Positions 34,401 through 42,389 are shown, numbered from the stretch's first letter. The stretch is DNA of 64,000 nucleotides from Actinoalloteichus caeruleus DSM 43889 (GCF_000429185.2 NZ_AUBJ02000001.1:4960001-5024000); one strand, 5' to 3'. Made by a program: numbers and translations. The notes: a model not told the origin generated them from the sequence alone.

Positions 34401-35304
34401 GCACCCCCACCTGGCCGGCGACGGGCAGCGCGGCCAGCAGGGAGCTGGGCCACGCGGTGAGGCGCGCCGCCCGCAGCCGCTCGCCGAACAGCTTCCTCGC
34501 GCTGTCCTCCAGTCGCCCGATCTCCCGTTCCTCCTGGCCGAAGCCCTTCACCACCCGCACACCGGTCACGGCCTCCTCGACGTGACCGGCCACCTCGCCC
34601 GCCCGTTGCTGCGCGGCCCACGTCGCGGGGTAGAGGACGAGCCGGCTGCGCATCGCGGTCAGCGCGGCCAGCGGCAGCACCACCAACGCGATCAGCGTCA
34701 GCGGTGCCGACAGCCAGAACATGGCGACCAGTGAGAACAGCGCGAGGACGGCGCTGCCGGCGGAGAAGGGCGCCATCGCCAGCAGCGTCTGGATGACCTG
34801 GAGGTCGCTGATCGCGCGGGACACGACCTGGCCGGTGCGCATCGTGTCCTGCTTGCCCCCGTCGAAGCGGCTGACCGCGGCGAACACGGCCTGGCGCAGG
34901 TCGTGCTGGACGTCGACCGAGAGGCGTCCCGCCTCGTAGCGCCGGACGAACGCCATCCCGAAACGGACCAGGGCCAGGACGAAGAGGAGACCCACCAGCA
35001 GGCCGATCCCCTCGGTGCTCCCGTCCACGGCTCGGTCCACGACGACCCTGGTGAGCAGCGGCGCGGCCGCCTCGAGACCAACCCCGAGCACCGAAGCCCC
35101 GAAGGCCAGCAGGACGGTCCCGCGGTGGCGCCAGCTCGCCGAGGCGAGACGCCGCACCCAGCCGGCCGCCGGCACGGCGGGGGAGGGCTCGTCTGTGGAA
35201 CGCGCCGGGCCGGTGGCGTCCTCCGGGGCGGAACGGGCGGAACCGGGGCCGGAGGAGTTGGAGCCCGGTCTGGCGTCGGGACTCGGGGAAGAGCTGTCAG
35301 GCAC
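31459..35304 (-). CDS. Fused two-module ABC exporter (TMD-NBD-TMD-NBD)
   Basis: A 1281-residue membrane exporter in one chain, equivalent to heterodimeric type IV bacterial exporters. After a Ser/Pro-rich N-tail, module 1 has six membrane helices (~60-350), Walker A GAAGSGKST (~415), signature LSGGQRQR (~521) and Walker B VLVLDDATSAVD (~546). Module 2 repeats this with GATGAGKST (~1058), LSAGQRQL (~1165) and ILLLDEATAALD (~1186). The first site carries Asp where the catalytic Glu belongs, the second keeps Glu, so only one ATP site should be hydrolytically competent, as in known heterodimers. The substrate is unknown (drug, lipid or peptide). A TAGCCT hexamer 6 nt before GTG 35304 suggests leaderless transcription. 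Confidence 0.93.
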   Translation of the reverse strand: MPDSSSPSPDARPGSNSSGPGSARSAPEDATGPARSTDEPSPAVPAAGWVRRLASASWRHRGTVLLAFGASVLGVGLEAAAPLLTRVVVDRAVDGSTEGIGLLVGLLFVLALVRFGMAFVRRYEAGRLSVDVQHDLRQAVFAAVSRFDGGKQDTMRTGQVVSRAISDLQVIQTLLAMAPFSAGSAVLALFSLVAMFWLSAPLTLIALVVLPLAALTAMRSRLVLYPATWAAQQRAGEVAGHVEEAVTGVRVVKGFGQEEREIGRLEDSARKLFGERLRAARLTAWPSSLLAALPVAGQVGVLGLGGWLALRGEISLGTFLAFATYVAMLVGPARMLTNMVVSAQLARASAERVNELIDSQPEVREAEGAVALPEGPLAVELRGVGFGYVRRERVLDDVSLRVAPGETVALVGAAGSGKSTVALLLPRFYDVHTGSVRVGGQDAPVDVRDLRLDSLRGAVGVAFEEAFLFSDTVRANIAYGRPEATEEEIRAAAAAAEATEFIDRLPAGYDTVVGERGMSLSGGQRQRIALARALLTDPRVLVLDDATSAVDPVTEAAIHATLRSITRGRTTLLVAHRRSTLSLADRIAVLDRGRVVDVGTESELNQRCPLFRRLLAGPGEEIEGAGDDGDEPEGGPGTVPRGRDLWPAVTDEDGTTSRPALEADPDLAARVAALPPARDVPDLRGVDASAPDPEFRFRRQLRVVRWPLALAVVAVALDALTGLALPTLVRHGVDSGVGQGDGGALLVATAAGAAVVVVSLLAVALQTVVAARAGETLLYLLRVRSFSHLQRLGLDFYERELAGRIMTRMTTDVDALSTFLQTGLATAVVSLFTLIGITVALLLTDLSLAVVALLPVPVLVLATLVFRRLSSAAYSEARERISAVNADFQENLSGVRVAQSFTREKRSAAVFASRSDAYRRSRLRAQRYIATYFPFIALLSELAQAAVLAVGAFRVADGGLSPGVLLAFSLYLRLFFSPIQQLSTVFDGYQQARVGLRRIGGLLRTPTSIVPAAEPVPVRGRLTGLVEFSDVSFTYPGASTAALSEVSLRVAPGETVALVGATGAGKSTLVKLLARFYEPQEGSVLVDGVDVRDYDLAGFRGRLGVVPQEAHLFSGDVADNIRYGRPTASRAEVERATAAVGATAMVGSLPSGFHQPVGERGNQLSAGQRQLVGLARTELVDPDILLLDEATAALDPATEGAVLAASGHVSAGRTTFVVAHRLGTAARADRIVVLDAGRIVEVGPHQELLERRGYYYRLWSATSNLGDSIDSVIDQERHLAG

Positions 35305-35310
35305 GTGGTC

Positions 35311-35329
35311 AGGCTAGGCCTTTCCTAGC
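35311..35329 (-). promoter_or_regulatory. Candidate leaderless promoter with inverted repeat for the fused ABC exporter
   Basis: On the minus strand TAGCCT (35316-35311) fits the actinobacterial -10 pattern TANNNT and lies 6 nt before the GTG, as in leaderless genes. It overlaps the inverted repeat GCTAGG (35313-35318) / CCTAGC (35324-35329), a possible operator. No clear -35 is visible. Confidence 0.4.
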
Positions 35330-35531
35330 GCGGCGCACCCGCTGTGCGCCGAGGGGCGTCGACGTCCGACCGGCCGGTGCGGCGCCAGCACCCCTGCCCG
35401 GCGGTCCAGCAGGAGGAACCCGCGGGCGGGTGGGTGGGTGCCGCCGACAGGTGTGGCAGGGGCCCACGTCCGCGCGGACTGGGGCCGTCAGGTCGGCCGG
35501 GGCGGACGAGCCGCCAGGCGGGAGCCGGGGA

Positions 35532-35565
35532 GAGCCGCCGGCCCCCGTCGTGGGGCCGGCGGCTC
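35532..35565 (-). terminator. Terminator of the ABC permease gene
   Basis: A perfect 14-bp stem GAGCCGCCGGCCCC (35532-35545) / GGGGCCGGCGGCTC (35552-35565) with a 6-nt loop, 8 bp past the permease stop. Confidence 0.75.
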
Positions 35566-35572
35566 GCGCTCG

Positions 35573-36424
35573 TCAGGTGACGTCGCGCTTCTGGTTGAGC
35601 AGCCACCCGAGCAGGACGAACAGCGCCGCCCACCCGAGGAAGGCCAGGCCGCTGAGCCACCAGTCGTTGAACTGCCCGCTGACGCCGGCCGCTTCCAGGT
35701 CGCCGCGCACCTCCGGCGGGATGTCCGCGGTCCCCGCATGGGTGCTGACCACGGAGAACAGCTGGGCCATCGCCAGGCCGAGCAGGGCGAAACTGCCGGA
35801 ACCGTTCGGCAGGTACGGGCTGACCGCGCTCCCACCCATCTCGGAGAACAGGCTGACCAGGATGGTCTCACCGAGGAGCGTGTAGATCGGGATGATGAGG
35901 ACGACCCCGACCTGGTTGCCGACGAGCGCGCCGAAACCCACGCCCAACAACGTCCAGAGCACCATCAGGACGATGCTGACCAGGCACAGCAGCAGCCAGT
36001 CACCCACCGCGGGGAAGCCGTCACCGTAACCGACGAAGGCGCCGAGGGAACCCGTGATCGCGCAGACCACACCGTAGAACGCGCCGACCGCGGCACAGCT
36101 GACGAGCTTCGCCCCGAGCACGGCGGCCCGGGAGTCGGCGGTCAGGAACGTGGTGGTGATGGTCTTGTGCCGCAGTTCACCGGACATCGACAGACCGCCG
36201 AAGATCGCGCCGAAGACCGTGGCCAGGTTGAAGCCCGCCGCGTACATCAGCCCGGCGATCGGAACGGAGTCGCCGCCGAACTCGGCCGCGCTGCCCGCGA
36301 AGGAACCCACGGCGCCGCCGAACCAGGCGAGGAAGAAGGTGAACAGCGCGGCGGGAATGAGCAGTGCCCACCACAGGTTCACCGTGAGGATCTTGCGGAA
36401 CTCGGAGGTGATGAGCCGGCCCAT
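35573..36424 (-). CDS. ABC-2 type transporter permease
   Basis: A 283-residue membrane protein with about six hydrophobic segments, beginning MGRLITSEFRKILTVNLWWA, the usual cytoplasmic elbow of ABC-2 permeases. ELRHKTITTTFLTADSR after the second helix is a recognised family feature. The ATG overlaps the ATPase stop by one base (TGATG), so the pair forms one transporter. Pairs of this kind export drugs or envelope components or move lipids; the sequence does not reveal the substrate. A terminator follows. Confidence 0.85.
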   Translation of the reverse strand: MGRLITSEFRKILTVNLWWALLIPAALFTFFLAWFGGAVGSFAGSAAEFGGDSVPIAGLMYAAGFNLATVFGAIFGGLSMSGELRHKTITTTFLTADSRAAVLGAKLVSCAAVGAFYGVVCAITGSLGAFVGYGDGFPAVGDWLLLCLVSIVLMVLWTLLGVGFGALVGNQVGVVLIIPIYTLLGETILVSLFSEMGGSAVSPYLPNGSGSFALLGLAMAQLFSVVSTHAGTADIPPEVRGDLEAAGVSGQFNDWWLSGLAFLGWAALFVLLGWLLNQKRDVT

Positions 36425-37659
36425 CAGGCGTTTCCTCCCTGGTTGCCCTCGGAGGGGTCCCCGCCGGGCGGTTGCTGTTCCGGGCGAGCCTGGTCACCGG
36501 TGGGGGGTGACTGGTAGCCGGGGGGCGGTTGGTACCCCGGTGGCTGGTAGCCGGGTGGTGGTGAGTAGCCGGCCGGTGGCTGCTGGTACCCCGGTGGCGG
36601 CTGCTGGTACCCGGGTGGCGGCTGGTAGCCGGCCGGGGGCTGCTGGTAGCCCGGGGGCTGCTGGTACCCGGCCGGCGGCGGGGGACCGCCGAACCCGCCG
36701 GGTTGGCCCGGTCCTGGTGGCTGCTGGGTGTAGAGGTTCTGTTGCGCGCCGCCGTACTGGCCGCTGGTGAGCTGGAAGAAGATCTCCTCGAGGTCCGCCT
36801 TGTCCTCCTGGATCCCGTAGACGGCCACCCCGGCGTCGCGGGCGATGTCGGCGACCCGCCTCGGATCGGCGCCGCCCATCACGGCGAGGGTCCCGTCCGG
36901 GGTGGTCTCCAGGTTGGTCAGGTTGGCGGCCCGAAGCGCCTCCACCAGCTTGTTGGGGTCGTCCGCCCTGACCAGCACGCGGCTGGGACGGGTGGCCCGC
37001 AGGTCGTCGAGGCCGCCGTAGTAGACGGTCTGACCGCGGCTGACGATGATGAGCTTGTCGACGGTCTGTTCGACCTCGCGGAGTTGGTGGCTGGAGACGA
37101 GCACGGTCCTGCCGGCGGCGGCGAAGGACCGCATGAATCCACGCAGCCAGGCGATGCCCTCCGGGTCGAGACCGTTCGCCGGCTCGTCGAGGACGAGGAC
37201 CTGCGGGTCACCGAGCAGCGCGGTGGCCAGCGCCAGGCGTTGCCGCATGCCGAGGGAGAACCCCCGGACGCCGCGCCGGGCCGCGACTCCGAGCCCCACC
37301 TGGTCCAGGGCCCGGTCGGCGGCCGAGTCGGGCAGCCCGATCGCCGCCGCGTAGCAGCGCAGGTGGTTCCGCGCGTTTCGGGTGGGGTGGAAGCTCTGGG
37401 CCTCGAGGACCGCGCCGACCACTCGGGCGGGGTTGGTGATGTCGTCGAAGCGGAGCCCGTTGATGGTGGCGACGCCCGCGGTGGGTGTCACCAGTCCCAA
37501 CAGCATCCGCAGGGTGGTCGTCTTCCCGGACCCGTTGGGGCCAAGGAACCCGGTGACCGAGCCGGGCTCCACGGTGAAGTCGAGGTTCTGCACCGCCGTG
37601 ACAGGACCGAACTGTTTCGTCAGGCCCTGCACAACGATCCGGCCTGTGCCGTCGTGCAC
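36424..37659 (-). CDS. ABC transporter ATP-binding protein with Pro-Gly-Tyr-Gln repeat tail
   Basis: A 411-residue ATPase of the DrrA/CcmA-like class. The core shows Walker A GPNGSGKTT (~40), the signature segment FSLGMRQRLALA, Walker B VLVLDEPANGLDP and switch His in VSSHQL. A C-terminal accessory domain (to ~295) with QEDKADLEEIFFQLTSG is typical of this class. The remaining ~105 residues are low-complexity, including nine GYQ/GYS units between residues 326 and 384, followed by a Gln/Gly/Asn-rich end. Such tails are common on secreted or signalling proteins but odd on a cytoplasmic ATPase. It is cotranscribed with the permease through a one-base overlap. Confidence 0.9.
   Translation of the reverse strand: MHDGTGRIVVQGLTKQFGPVTAVQNLDFTVEPGSVTGFLGPNGSGKTTTLRMLLGLVTPTAGVATINGLRFDDITNPARVVGAVLEAQSFHPTRNARNHLRCYAAAIGLPDSAADRALDQVGLGVAARRGVRGFSLGMRQRLALATALLGDPQVLVLDEPANGLDPEGIAWLRGFMRSFAAAGRTVLVSSHQLREVEQTVDKLIIVSRGQTVYYGGLDDLRATRPSRVLVRADDPNKLVEALRAANLTNLETTPDGTLAVMGGADPRRVADIARDAGVAVYGIQEDKADLEEIFFQLTSGQYGGAQQNLYTQQPPGPGQPGGFGGPPPPAGYQQPPGYQQPPAGYQPPPGYQQPPPGYQQPPAGYSPPPGYQPPGYQPPPGYQSPPTGDQARPEQQPPGGDPSEGNQGGNA
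36508..36684 (-). repeat. Coding tandem repeat PPxGYQ in the ABC ATPase tail
   Basis: Nine imperfect units of 5-7 codons (PPGYQQ, PPAGYQ, PPPGYQQ and similar) encoding residues 326-384. The units differ by single Pro, Ala or Gln insertions, which suggests expansion by slippage or unequal recombination. Confidence 0.85.
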
Positions 37660-38041
37660 GGATTCCTCCTCGTCGCCGCGCGGCTGAACGCGCTCATCCT
37701 GCCGTACGGGGCGGTTCCCCGGTGGGCGGTCGTGGGTACCGGGCCGGGTGGGGGCCGGTGGGAGTACCGACCGTGCCTGGGCGGTGTCGAGGAGTGAACC
37801 CGCCGGGTGCCGAGCGGGTGCGGTCGGGCGGGTGCTCGAGGGGCGCCGCCGGGGCCCGTCCTGGCGGCGTTCCCGTCACCCCGAGCAGCCGAGGCGGGGC
37901 TCGTCGTCCCGGGCGGAGCGGTGTGCGGCGGCGTTCCCGGCCGCACCGCGTCGTGCGTCAGCCCGGTGACGACGGAGGTCACGGCTCGCGCCCACCGCCC
38001 TCGGGCACGTGTCCCGCGTGCCGGGGGATGGCGAGCCGCTC
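37660..38041. other. Intergenic region upstream of the ABC pair
   Basis: About 380 bp with no supported gene. It should contain the promoter of the ABC ATPase/permease pair. The frames seen here are Arg/Gly/Pro-rich shadows. Confidence 0.45.
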
Positions 38042-38695
38042 TCAGCCGTTCGGTGAGAGGCGTCGCATCAGCCGCGACTGGCGCTCCATCACGTTCGCCC
38101 GGTGGATGCGGGTGCTGTCGGTCTCGAGGTGCCCGCCCACCGGGGTGGCGAACACGTGGCCCTGCCCCGGGGAGGTGGACGTGCTCTCGGCACTGGCGGC
38201 TTCGGCGGCTTCCTGGTCGCTCGCCGGCCAGGCCGGAGCGGTGGGGGAGGGCGCGTCGTCCGGCCAGGGCGGTCCCGGTGCCCCGGATCCACCGGGAGTG
38301 GTGGGGGCTGGGGTCACCGGGAGGGGGTGTTCGGGTTCGTGGGTCGGGCTCATGCGGTGCGGCGGCGTTCCCCTGGCCGACCCTCGCCCGAGGGAACCGA
38401 GGGGGCCCCGGCGCGGTCGTTGCCCACCCCCGTCCCCGATCAGGTGACGGTGGGCCATGAGCCACACCTTGCAGGGCCAGCGGCGGCGCCGCCAGCCACC
38501 CGGGCAGGCGCGGCAGCGCCCGTCGTCGGCCGGTTGGTGCACGGTGAGCAGGAGTCGCCAGCCGTCGGCCAGGCGTCGCAGTTCCGCTCGGGCCAGCGGC
38601 AGCAGGGTGTTCTCGTCGTCATGCTCGGCGGCGCGGTCGAGCATCGCCAAGCGTTCCATCACCGCCTGGCGCAGCGCCTTCTCAGTCACGTTCAT
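38042..38695 (-). CDS. Conserved actinobacterial protein with Cys-rich Trp/Arg motif
   Basis: A 217-residue protein. Residues 1-55 are helical (MNVTEKALRQAVMERLAMLD), then comes a motif with Cys-x2-Cys and a later Cys (RCRACPGGWRRRRWPCKVW) near residue 60-77, which may bind zinc. From ~90 onward the sequence is Pro/Ser/Gly-rich and probably disordered. I recognise the N-terminal half as a Pseudonocardiaceae-type hypothetical protein usually paired with a ~100-aa partner, but know no function. It overlaps the upstream gene by 14 bp, so the two are cotranscribed. The true C-terminus could be shorter if the tail is not translated. Confidence 0.6.
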   Translation of the reverse strand: MNVTEKALRQAVMERLAMLDRAAEHDDENTLLPLARAELRRLADGWRLLLTVHQPADDGRCRACPGGWRRRRWPCKVWLMAHRHLIGDGGGQRPRRGPLGSLGRGSARGTPPHRMSPTHEPEHPLPVTPAPTTPGGSGAPGPPWPDDAPSPTAPAWPASDQEAAEAASAESTSTSPGQGHVFATPVGGHLETDSTRIHRANVMERQSRLMRRLSPNG

Positions 38696-38996
38696 CTCCG
38701 TCGTGGTCCCTCGTGGTGACGGCGGCGCGGTCCAGCGACCGCCGTAGGGAGCGCGTCTGCTGGGTGGACAGCACCGCGCTCGCCCCGGGGGGTGCGACCA
38801 GGAGTACGTCCTGGTCGTCGACCAGCACGGTCACCGATCGGTCCCGGCCGAAGGGGTCGTGGCAGGCGATCAGCCAACGTCGTCCCCCCGGCGGCCGCCC
38901 GGCCTCGTCCGTCCGCCCGTGACGGATGGGCCGCGCGGTGTGCGACGGGTGAGCTGTCGGGTCGACCGAGGCGTTCACTGAGCAGTCATCGGCCAC
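38682..38996 (-). CDS. Small conserved protein paired with the Cys-rich protein
   Basis: A 104-residue protein: a polar N-terminal part, then a compact region with RRWLIACHDPFGRDRSVTVL and VDDQDVLLVAPPGASAVLST, followed by a charged end (TRDHDGDERD). It looks like a short beta-rich domain with no catalytic motif. The 14-bp overlap with the downstream gene implies joint function. I know of no assigned role. Confidence 0.6.
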   Translation of the reverse strand: MADDCSVNASVDPTAHPSHTARPIRHGRTDEAGRPPGGRRWLIACHDPFGRDRSVTVLVDDQDVLLVAPPGASAVLSTQQTRSLRRSLDRAAVTTRDHDGDERD

Positions 38997-39141
38997 GAGA
39001 TGAAAATGATTCAGTCTTCCGGTGGAGGTTCACTCGATCGGGCGCTCTCGGATGGGCTAAAGGTTGGTAGTCGGGTGATCTTCTCCGGATACACCACGAC
39101 CTGGTCAACACAAGCCGTACCGAGCGACTAGACTTGACGGT

Positions 39142-39186
39142 GGCGGCCCGCTCCCGGTGACCCCCAGGCCGGTTGAGCGGGCCGCC
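39142..39186 (-). terminator. Hairpin downstream of alanine dehydrogenase
   Basis: GGCGGCCCGCTC (39142-39153) and GAGCGGGCCGCC (39175-39186) form a perfect 12-bp stem with a 21-nt loop, 77 bp past the ald stop. Confidence 0.5.
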
Positions 39187-39262
39187 CCTGTGCCGCGATG
39201 CGTCGCGACCTCGTGCCAAGCGTGATGCCGGTACGGCGCCGCCTCGGCGCCCCGCCCTTCCG

Positions 39263-40381
39263 TCACCCGCCCAACAGGCGCTCCGGCTCGACCCACTCCA
39301 TCCCGTGCGCCTCAGCGACCGGCCGGTTCGTCAACGCCCCCTCGTGGGTGCTCAGCCCGTGCGCCAGGTCGGGGTCCCGCCGCGCCGCCCCCCGCCAGCC
39401 GTGCTCCGCCAGTGCCAGCACGTGCGGCAGCGTCACGTTCGTCAGCGCGTGGGTGGACGTGTGAGGAACCGCGCCCGGCATGTTGGCCACGCAGTAGAAG
39501 ACCGAGTCGTGCACCCGGAAGGTCGGCTCGTCGTGCGTCGTCGGGCGGGAGTCAGCGAAACAACCACCCTGGTCGATCGAGATGTCCACCAGCACCGAAC
39601 CCGGCCGCATGCGCGCCACCAGGTCGTTGTCGACCAGTTTCGGGGCCTTCGCGCCCGGCACCAGCACGGCGCCGATGACGAGGTCGGCGGACAGCACCGA
39701 CCGCTCCAGGGTGTACCGGTTCGAGGTGATCGTGCGCAGCCTTCCCCGGAACTCGCGGTCGATCGAGCGCAGCCTGTCGACCCTGGTGTCGAGCAGCTCG
39801 ACGTCGGCCTGCATCCCGAGCGCGATGGAGGCCGCGCTCAGCCCGGCGACACCGGCGCCGATGACCGTCACCTTCGCGGGGGGGACGCCGGGAACGCCGC
39901 TGGGGAGTACGCCCCGGCCGCCGGCGGGCCGCAGCATGGCCCCGACAGCCACCATCGGGGCGAGCCGGCCCGCGACCTCCGACATGGGCGCGAGCAGCGG
40001 CAACGTGCCGTCGGGGGCCTGCACGGTCTCGTAGGCGATGCCGGTCACACCGCTGTCCACCATCGCCGAGGTGAGTTCCCTGCTGCTGGCCAGGTGCAGG
40101 TAGGTGAAGAGCACCTGGCCGGCCCGCAACAACGGGTACTCGGACGGAACGGGTTCCTTGACCTTGAGGACCAGGTCACCGCTGGCCCACACGTCCTCCG
40201 CGGTGTCGAGGATCTTGGCGCCGGCGGAGTGGTACTCGGCGTCGCTGATCGCGGAGCCCTGCCCGGCCCCGGTCTCCACCAGCACGTCATGACCCAGCCC
40301 GGTGAGTTCGAGCACACCGGCGGGGGTGAGCGCGACCCGGTACTCGTTGTTCTTCACTTCGCGGGGAACGGCGATCTTCAC
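39263..40381 (-). CDS. ald: Alanine dehydrogenase
   Basis: A 372-residue NAD-dependent enzyme interconverting L-alanine and pyruvate plus ammonia. It has the N-terminal REVKNNEYRVALTPAG, the substrate lysine in VLKVKEP, the active-site histidine in LFTYLHLA, the Rossmann motif VIGAGVAGLSAA, and IDQGGCFADSRPTTH near the C-terminus. GTG 40381 has GGAAGGA about 7 nt upstream and gives the standard VKIAVPREVK start; 32 upstream in-frame codons are not homologous. It is divergent from an MFS gene. In actinomycetes the enzyme is often induced by alanine or low oxygen. Confidence 0.96.
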   Translation of the reverse strand: MKIAVPREVKNNEYRVALTPAGVLELTGLGHDVLVETGAGQGSAISDAEYHSAGAKILDTAEDVWASGDLVLKVKEPVPSEYPLLRAGQVLFTYLHLASSRELTSAMVDSGVTGIAYETVQAPDGTLPLLAPMSEVAGRLAPMVAVGAMLRPAGGRGVLPSGVPGVPPAKVTVIGAGVAGLSAASIALGMQADVELLDTRVDRLRSIDREFRGRLRTITSNRYTLERSVLSADLVIGAVLVPGAKAPKLVDNDLVARMRPGSVLVDISIDQGGCFADSRPTTHDEPTFRVHDSVFYCVANMPGAVPHTSTHALTNVTLPHVLALAEHGWRGAARRDPDLAHGLSTHEGALTNRPVAEAHGMEWVEPERLLGG

Positions 40382-40603
40382 GGTGTTTCCTTCCGTCGGA
40401 TGGCGGCGGGTCGGCGGGCGGCGACCGGTTGCCCGCGGCCCGCCGTCGGTCCCGCGATGCCGGTTGGTGTTCGGCATCGCACGGGTGAGTCGAACGTATC
40501 GCCGGTCACACGGGTGCGACTAGAAGCGAAGTAACCCATTCGCGGGGCGCTCACACCACCCGGACCAGCCGAACGGACGAGGGGACGAGCTACCGTCAGG
40601 CAC

Positions 40604-41782
40604 GTGAGCACCAGGGAGACGCGGAGCGAGCCACCCGCAGCCGAGGCCACCGGCGTGTGGAGCCGGCAGATGATGTTGCTGCTGGCGACGACGTTCGGTG
40701 TCTTCTCCAGCTTCTACCTCCTGCTCTCGGTGGTGCCCCAGTTCGCCGCGGCGAACGGGGCGGCCGAGGCGCTCGCGGGCGCGACGACCGGCGTCTACAT
40801 GTTCGCGACGGTCGGACTGCAGGTCTTCATGCCCCGGCTGCTCGTCCGGTTCGGGTACCGGACCCTGTTGTTGTCGGGTGCCGTGCTGCTGGGAGCGCCC
40901 GCGTTGCTGCTGATCGCGTCCTCCCGGATCGATGTGGTCCTCGCCGTCTCAGCCGTGCGCGGCCTCGGCTTCGGCATCGTGACGGTCGCCTGCGCCGCCC
41001 TGGTCGCCGAGCTGGTGCCACCACGGCTGCGGGGCAAGGGCTCCGGCCTCTACGGCGGCGCCGTCGGACTGGCGGGACTCGGCGCGCTGCCGCTGGGGGT
41101 CTGGATGGCCGAGCACCTCGGCTACGAGACGGTGTTCCTGACGGCTGGGCTGGTGCCGCTCGTCTCCCTGTTCGCCGCGATCGGCCTGGCCGCGCCCCGC
41201 CCGGTGCGGGGCCAGGAGGCGGGCGGTCTGCTCCGGGCCTTCCGGACCGGCGCGCTGCGTCGCCCCTTCCTGGTGTTGACGATGACCGCGGTGGCCTCGG
41301 GAACGGTGGTGACCTTCCTCCCCCTGGCGGTCACCGGAGCCGGAGCCGCTCTCGTGCCGGCGGCGCTGCTCGCCCAGCAGGCCTTCGCCACCGGGGGGCG
41401 CTGGGCGGCGGGACTCCTCGGAGACCGGTTCGGCAACGGACGGCTGTTGGTGCCCGCCGTGGTGTCGGCCGGTGCGGGCGTCGGCGCGGTCGTGCTCGGG
41501 GACCAGCCGGTGGTGCTCCTCACCGGAATGGTCCTGTTCGGACTCGGCTTCGGCGTCGTGCAGAACGCCACCCTGGTGATCATGTTCCAGCGGGTCGAGC
41601 GGCGGAACTACGGGCTGGCGAGCACGCAGTGGAACATCGGCTTCGACGCGGGCACCGGCCTCGGCGCGGTCGCCATCGGCCTCGTCGTCCAACAGGCCGG
41701 CTACGGTGCCGGATTCATGGTGGTCGCCCTGCTCGTGCTCGCCGTGCTGCCGGCGGCCTGGCCCGACCGGGCGGCCCGCTGA
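40604..41782 (+). CDS. MFS transporter
   Basis: A 392-residue integral membrane protein with twelve predicted helices and a short N-terminal tail. Between helices 2 and 3 lies PRLLVRFGYRTLLLSGAV, the usual MFS loop, and VPPRLRGKGSGLYGGAVG after helix 4. It resembles drug/sugar efflux pumps of the YfcJ/DHA1 type; the substrate is unknown. TACCGT at 40591-40596 lies 7 nt before GTG 40604, so a leaderless transcript is plausible. A strong hairpin follows. Confidence 0.85.
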   Translation: MSTRETRSEPPAAEATGVWSRQMMLLLATTFGVFSSFYLLLSVVPQFAAANGAAEALAGATTGVYMFATVGLQVFMPRLLVRFGYRTLLLSGAVLLGAPALLLIASSRIDVVLAVSAVRGLGFGIVTVACAALVAELVPPRLRGKGSGLYGGAVGLAGLGALPLGVWMAEHLGYETVFLTAGLVPLVSLFAAIGLAAPRPVRGQEAGGLLRAFRTGALRRPFLVLTMTAVASGTVVTFLPLAVTGAGAALVPAALLAQQAFATGGRWAAGLLGDRFGNGRLLVPAVVSAGAGVGAVVLGDQPVVLLTGMVLFGLGFGVVQNATLVIMFQRVERRNYGLASTQWNIGFDAGTGLGAVAIGLVVQQAGYGAGFMVVALLVLAVLPAAWPDRAAR

Positions 41783-41919
41783 GCACCTGGGCCCGGGCGG
41801 GAGGGGCCGGGCTGTTCACCGAGGTGGGTGCGCGGCGGCCGGCTTCCCGCGCCAGGGCAGGCCCGGCGCCGGGCCGTGCGGCATCGCGGGGAGCGGGTCC
41901 TCGCGGCCGCTGGCACGAA

Positions 41920-41950
41920 CGCGCCGGCCGACGGGATGTCGACCGGCGCG
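41920..41950. terminator. Terminator between convergent MFS and SSI genes
   Basis: CGCGCCGGCCGAC (41920-41932) pairs with GTCGACCGGCGCG (41938-41950) apart from one mismatch, with loop GGGAT. It lies 13 bp beyond the SSI stop and can also end the MFS transcript. Confidence 0.75.
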
Positions 41951-41963
41951 CTCGGAGCTCGGC

Positions 41964-42389
41964 TCAGAACTGGAACAGGGCGCCGGTGCCGGCGGCCATC
42001 GTGCAGGAGTTCGACCACTCGGTCTCGTAGTCCACCGGCACCCCCGCCACCGTCCCCCGCGCGGAGACGGCGACGGGCTGGTAGATCATCGTGCACAAGG
42101 CGTTGCCGTCGCCTCGGATCGCCTCGAGGTCACCCCCGGAGTCCCGGAGCTCGGCGCAGGCCGCCTCCGCGTTCGGGTGGTCGCCCCCGTCGGGGTCGCA
42201 GGTGAGCAGGACGGTCCTGCCCAGGGGGGACTCGTCGGCCTTCGCCGGGGTGACCGGACGCACGTTCAGGGTCAACACGGTCGAGGCCGGCCGCGAGGCC
42301 GCCGGCTCGCTGCCGGCGGCGGGAGCCGCGCCGCCGAGAAGGGCGCTGCCCGCGAGGAGCGAGCTGACGACCAGGTGGTGCAGAGCCAT
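41964..42389 (-). CDS. Secreted subtilisin inhibitor (SSI family)
   Basis: A 141-residue exported serine-protease inhibitor. Signal peptide 1-~26; the mature domain has four cysteines (64, 78, 99, 129), spaced as in Streptomyces subtilisin inhibitor. The motif GGDHPNAEAACAEL is a family hallmark. By alignment the reactive bond is Met101-Ile102 in ALCTMIYQPV; a Met P1 residue favours subtilisin-like and chymotrypsin-like targets. SSI proteins control the organism's own extracellular proteases during mycelial differentiation. ATG 42389 has GGAGG 9 nt upstream. Confidence 0.92.
   Translation of the reverse strand: MALHHLVVSSLLAGSALLGGAAPAAGSEPAASRPASTVLTLNVRPVTPAKADESPLGRTVLLTCDPDGGDHPNAEAACAELRDSGGDLEAIRGDGNALCTMIYQPVAVSARGTVAGVPVDYETEWSNSCTMAAGTGALFQF

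Noticed and set aside
36508-36684. A CRISPR-like array of short repeats
   Set aside because: The repeats are in-frame codons of the ABC ATPase tail, without unique spacers of constant length.
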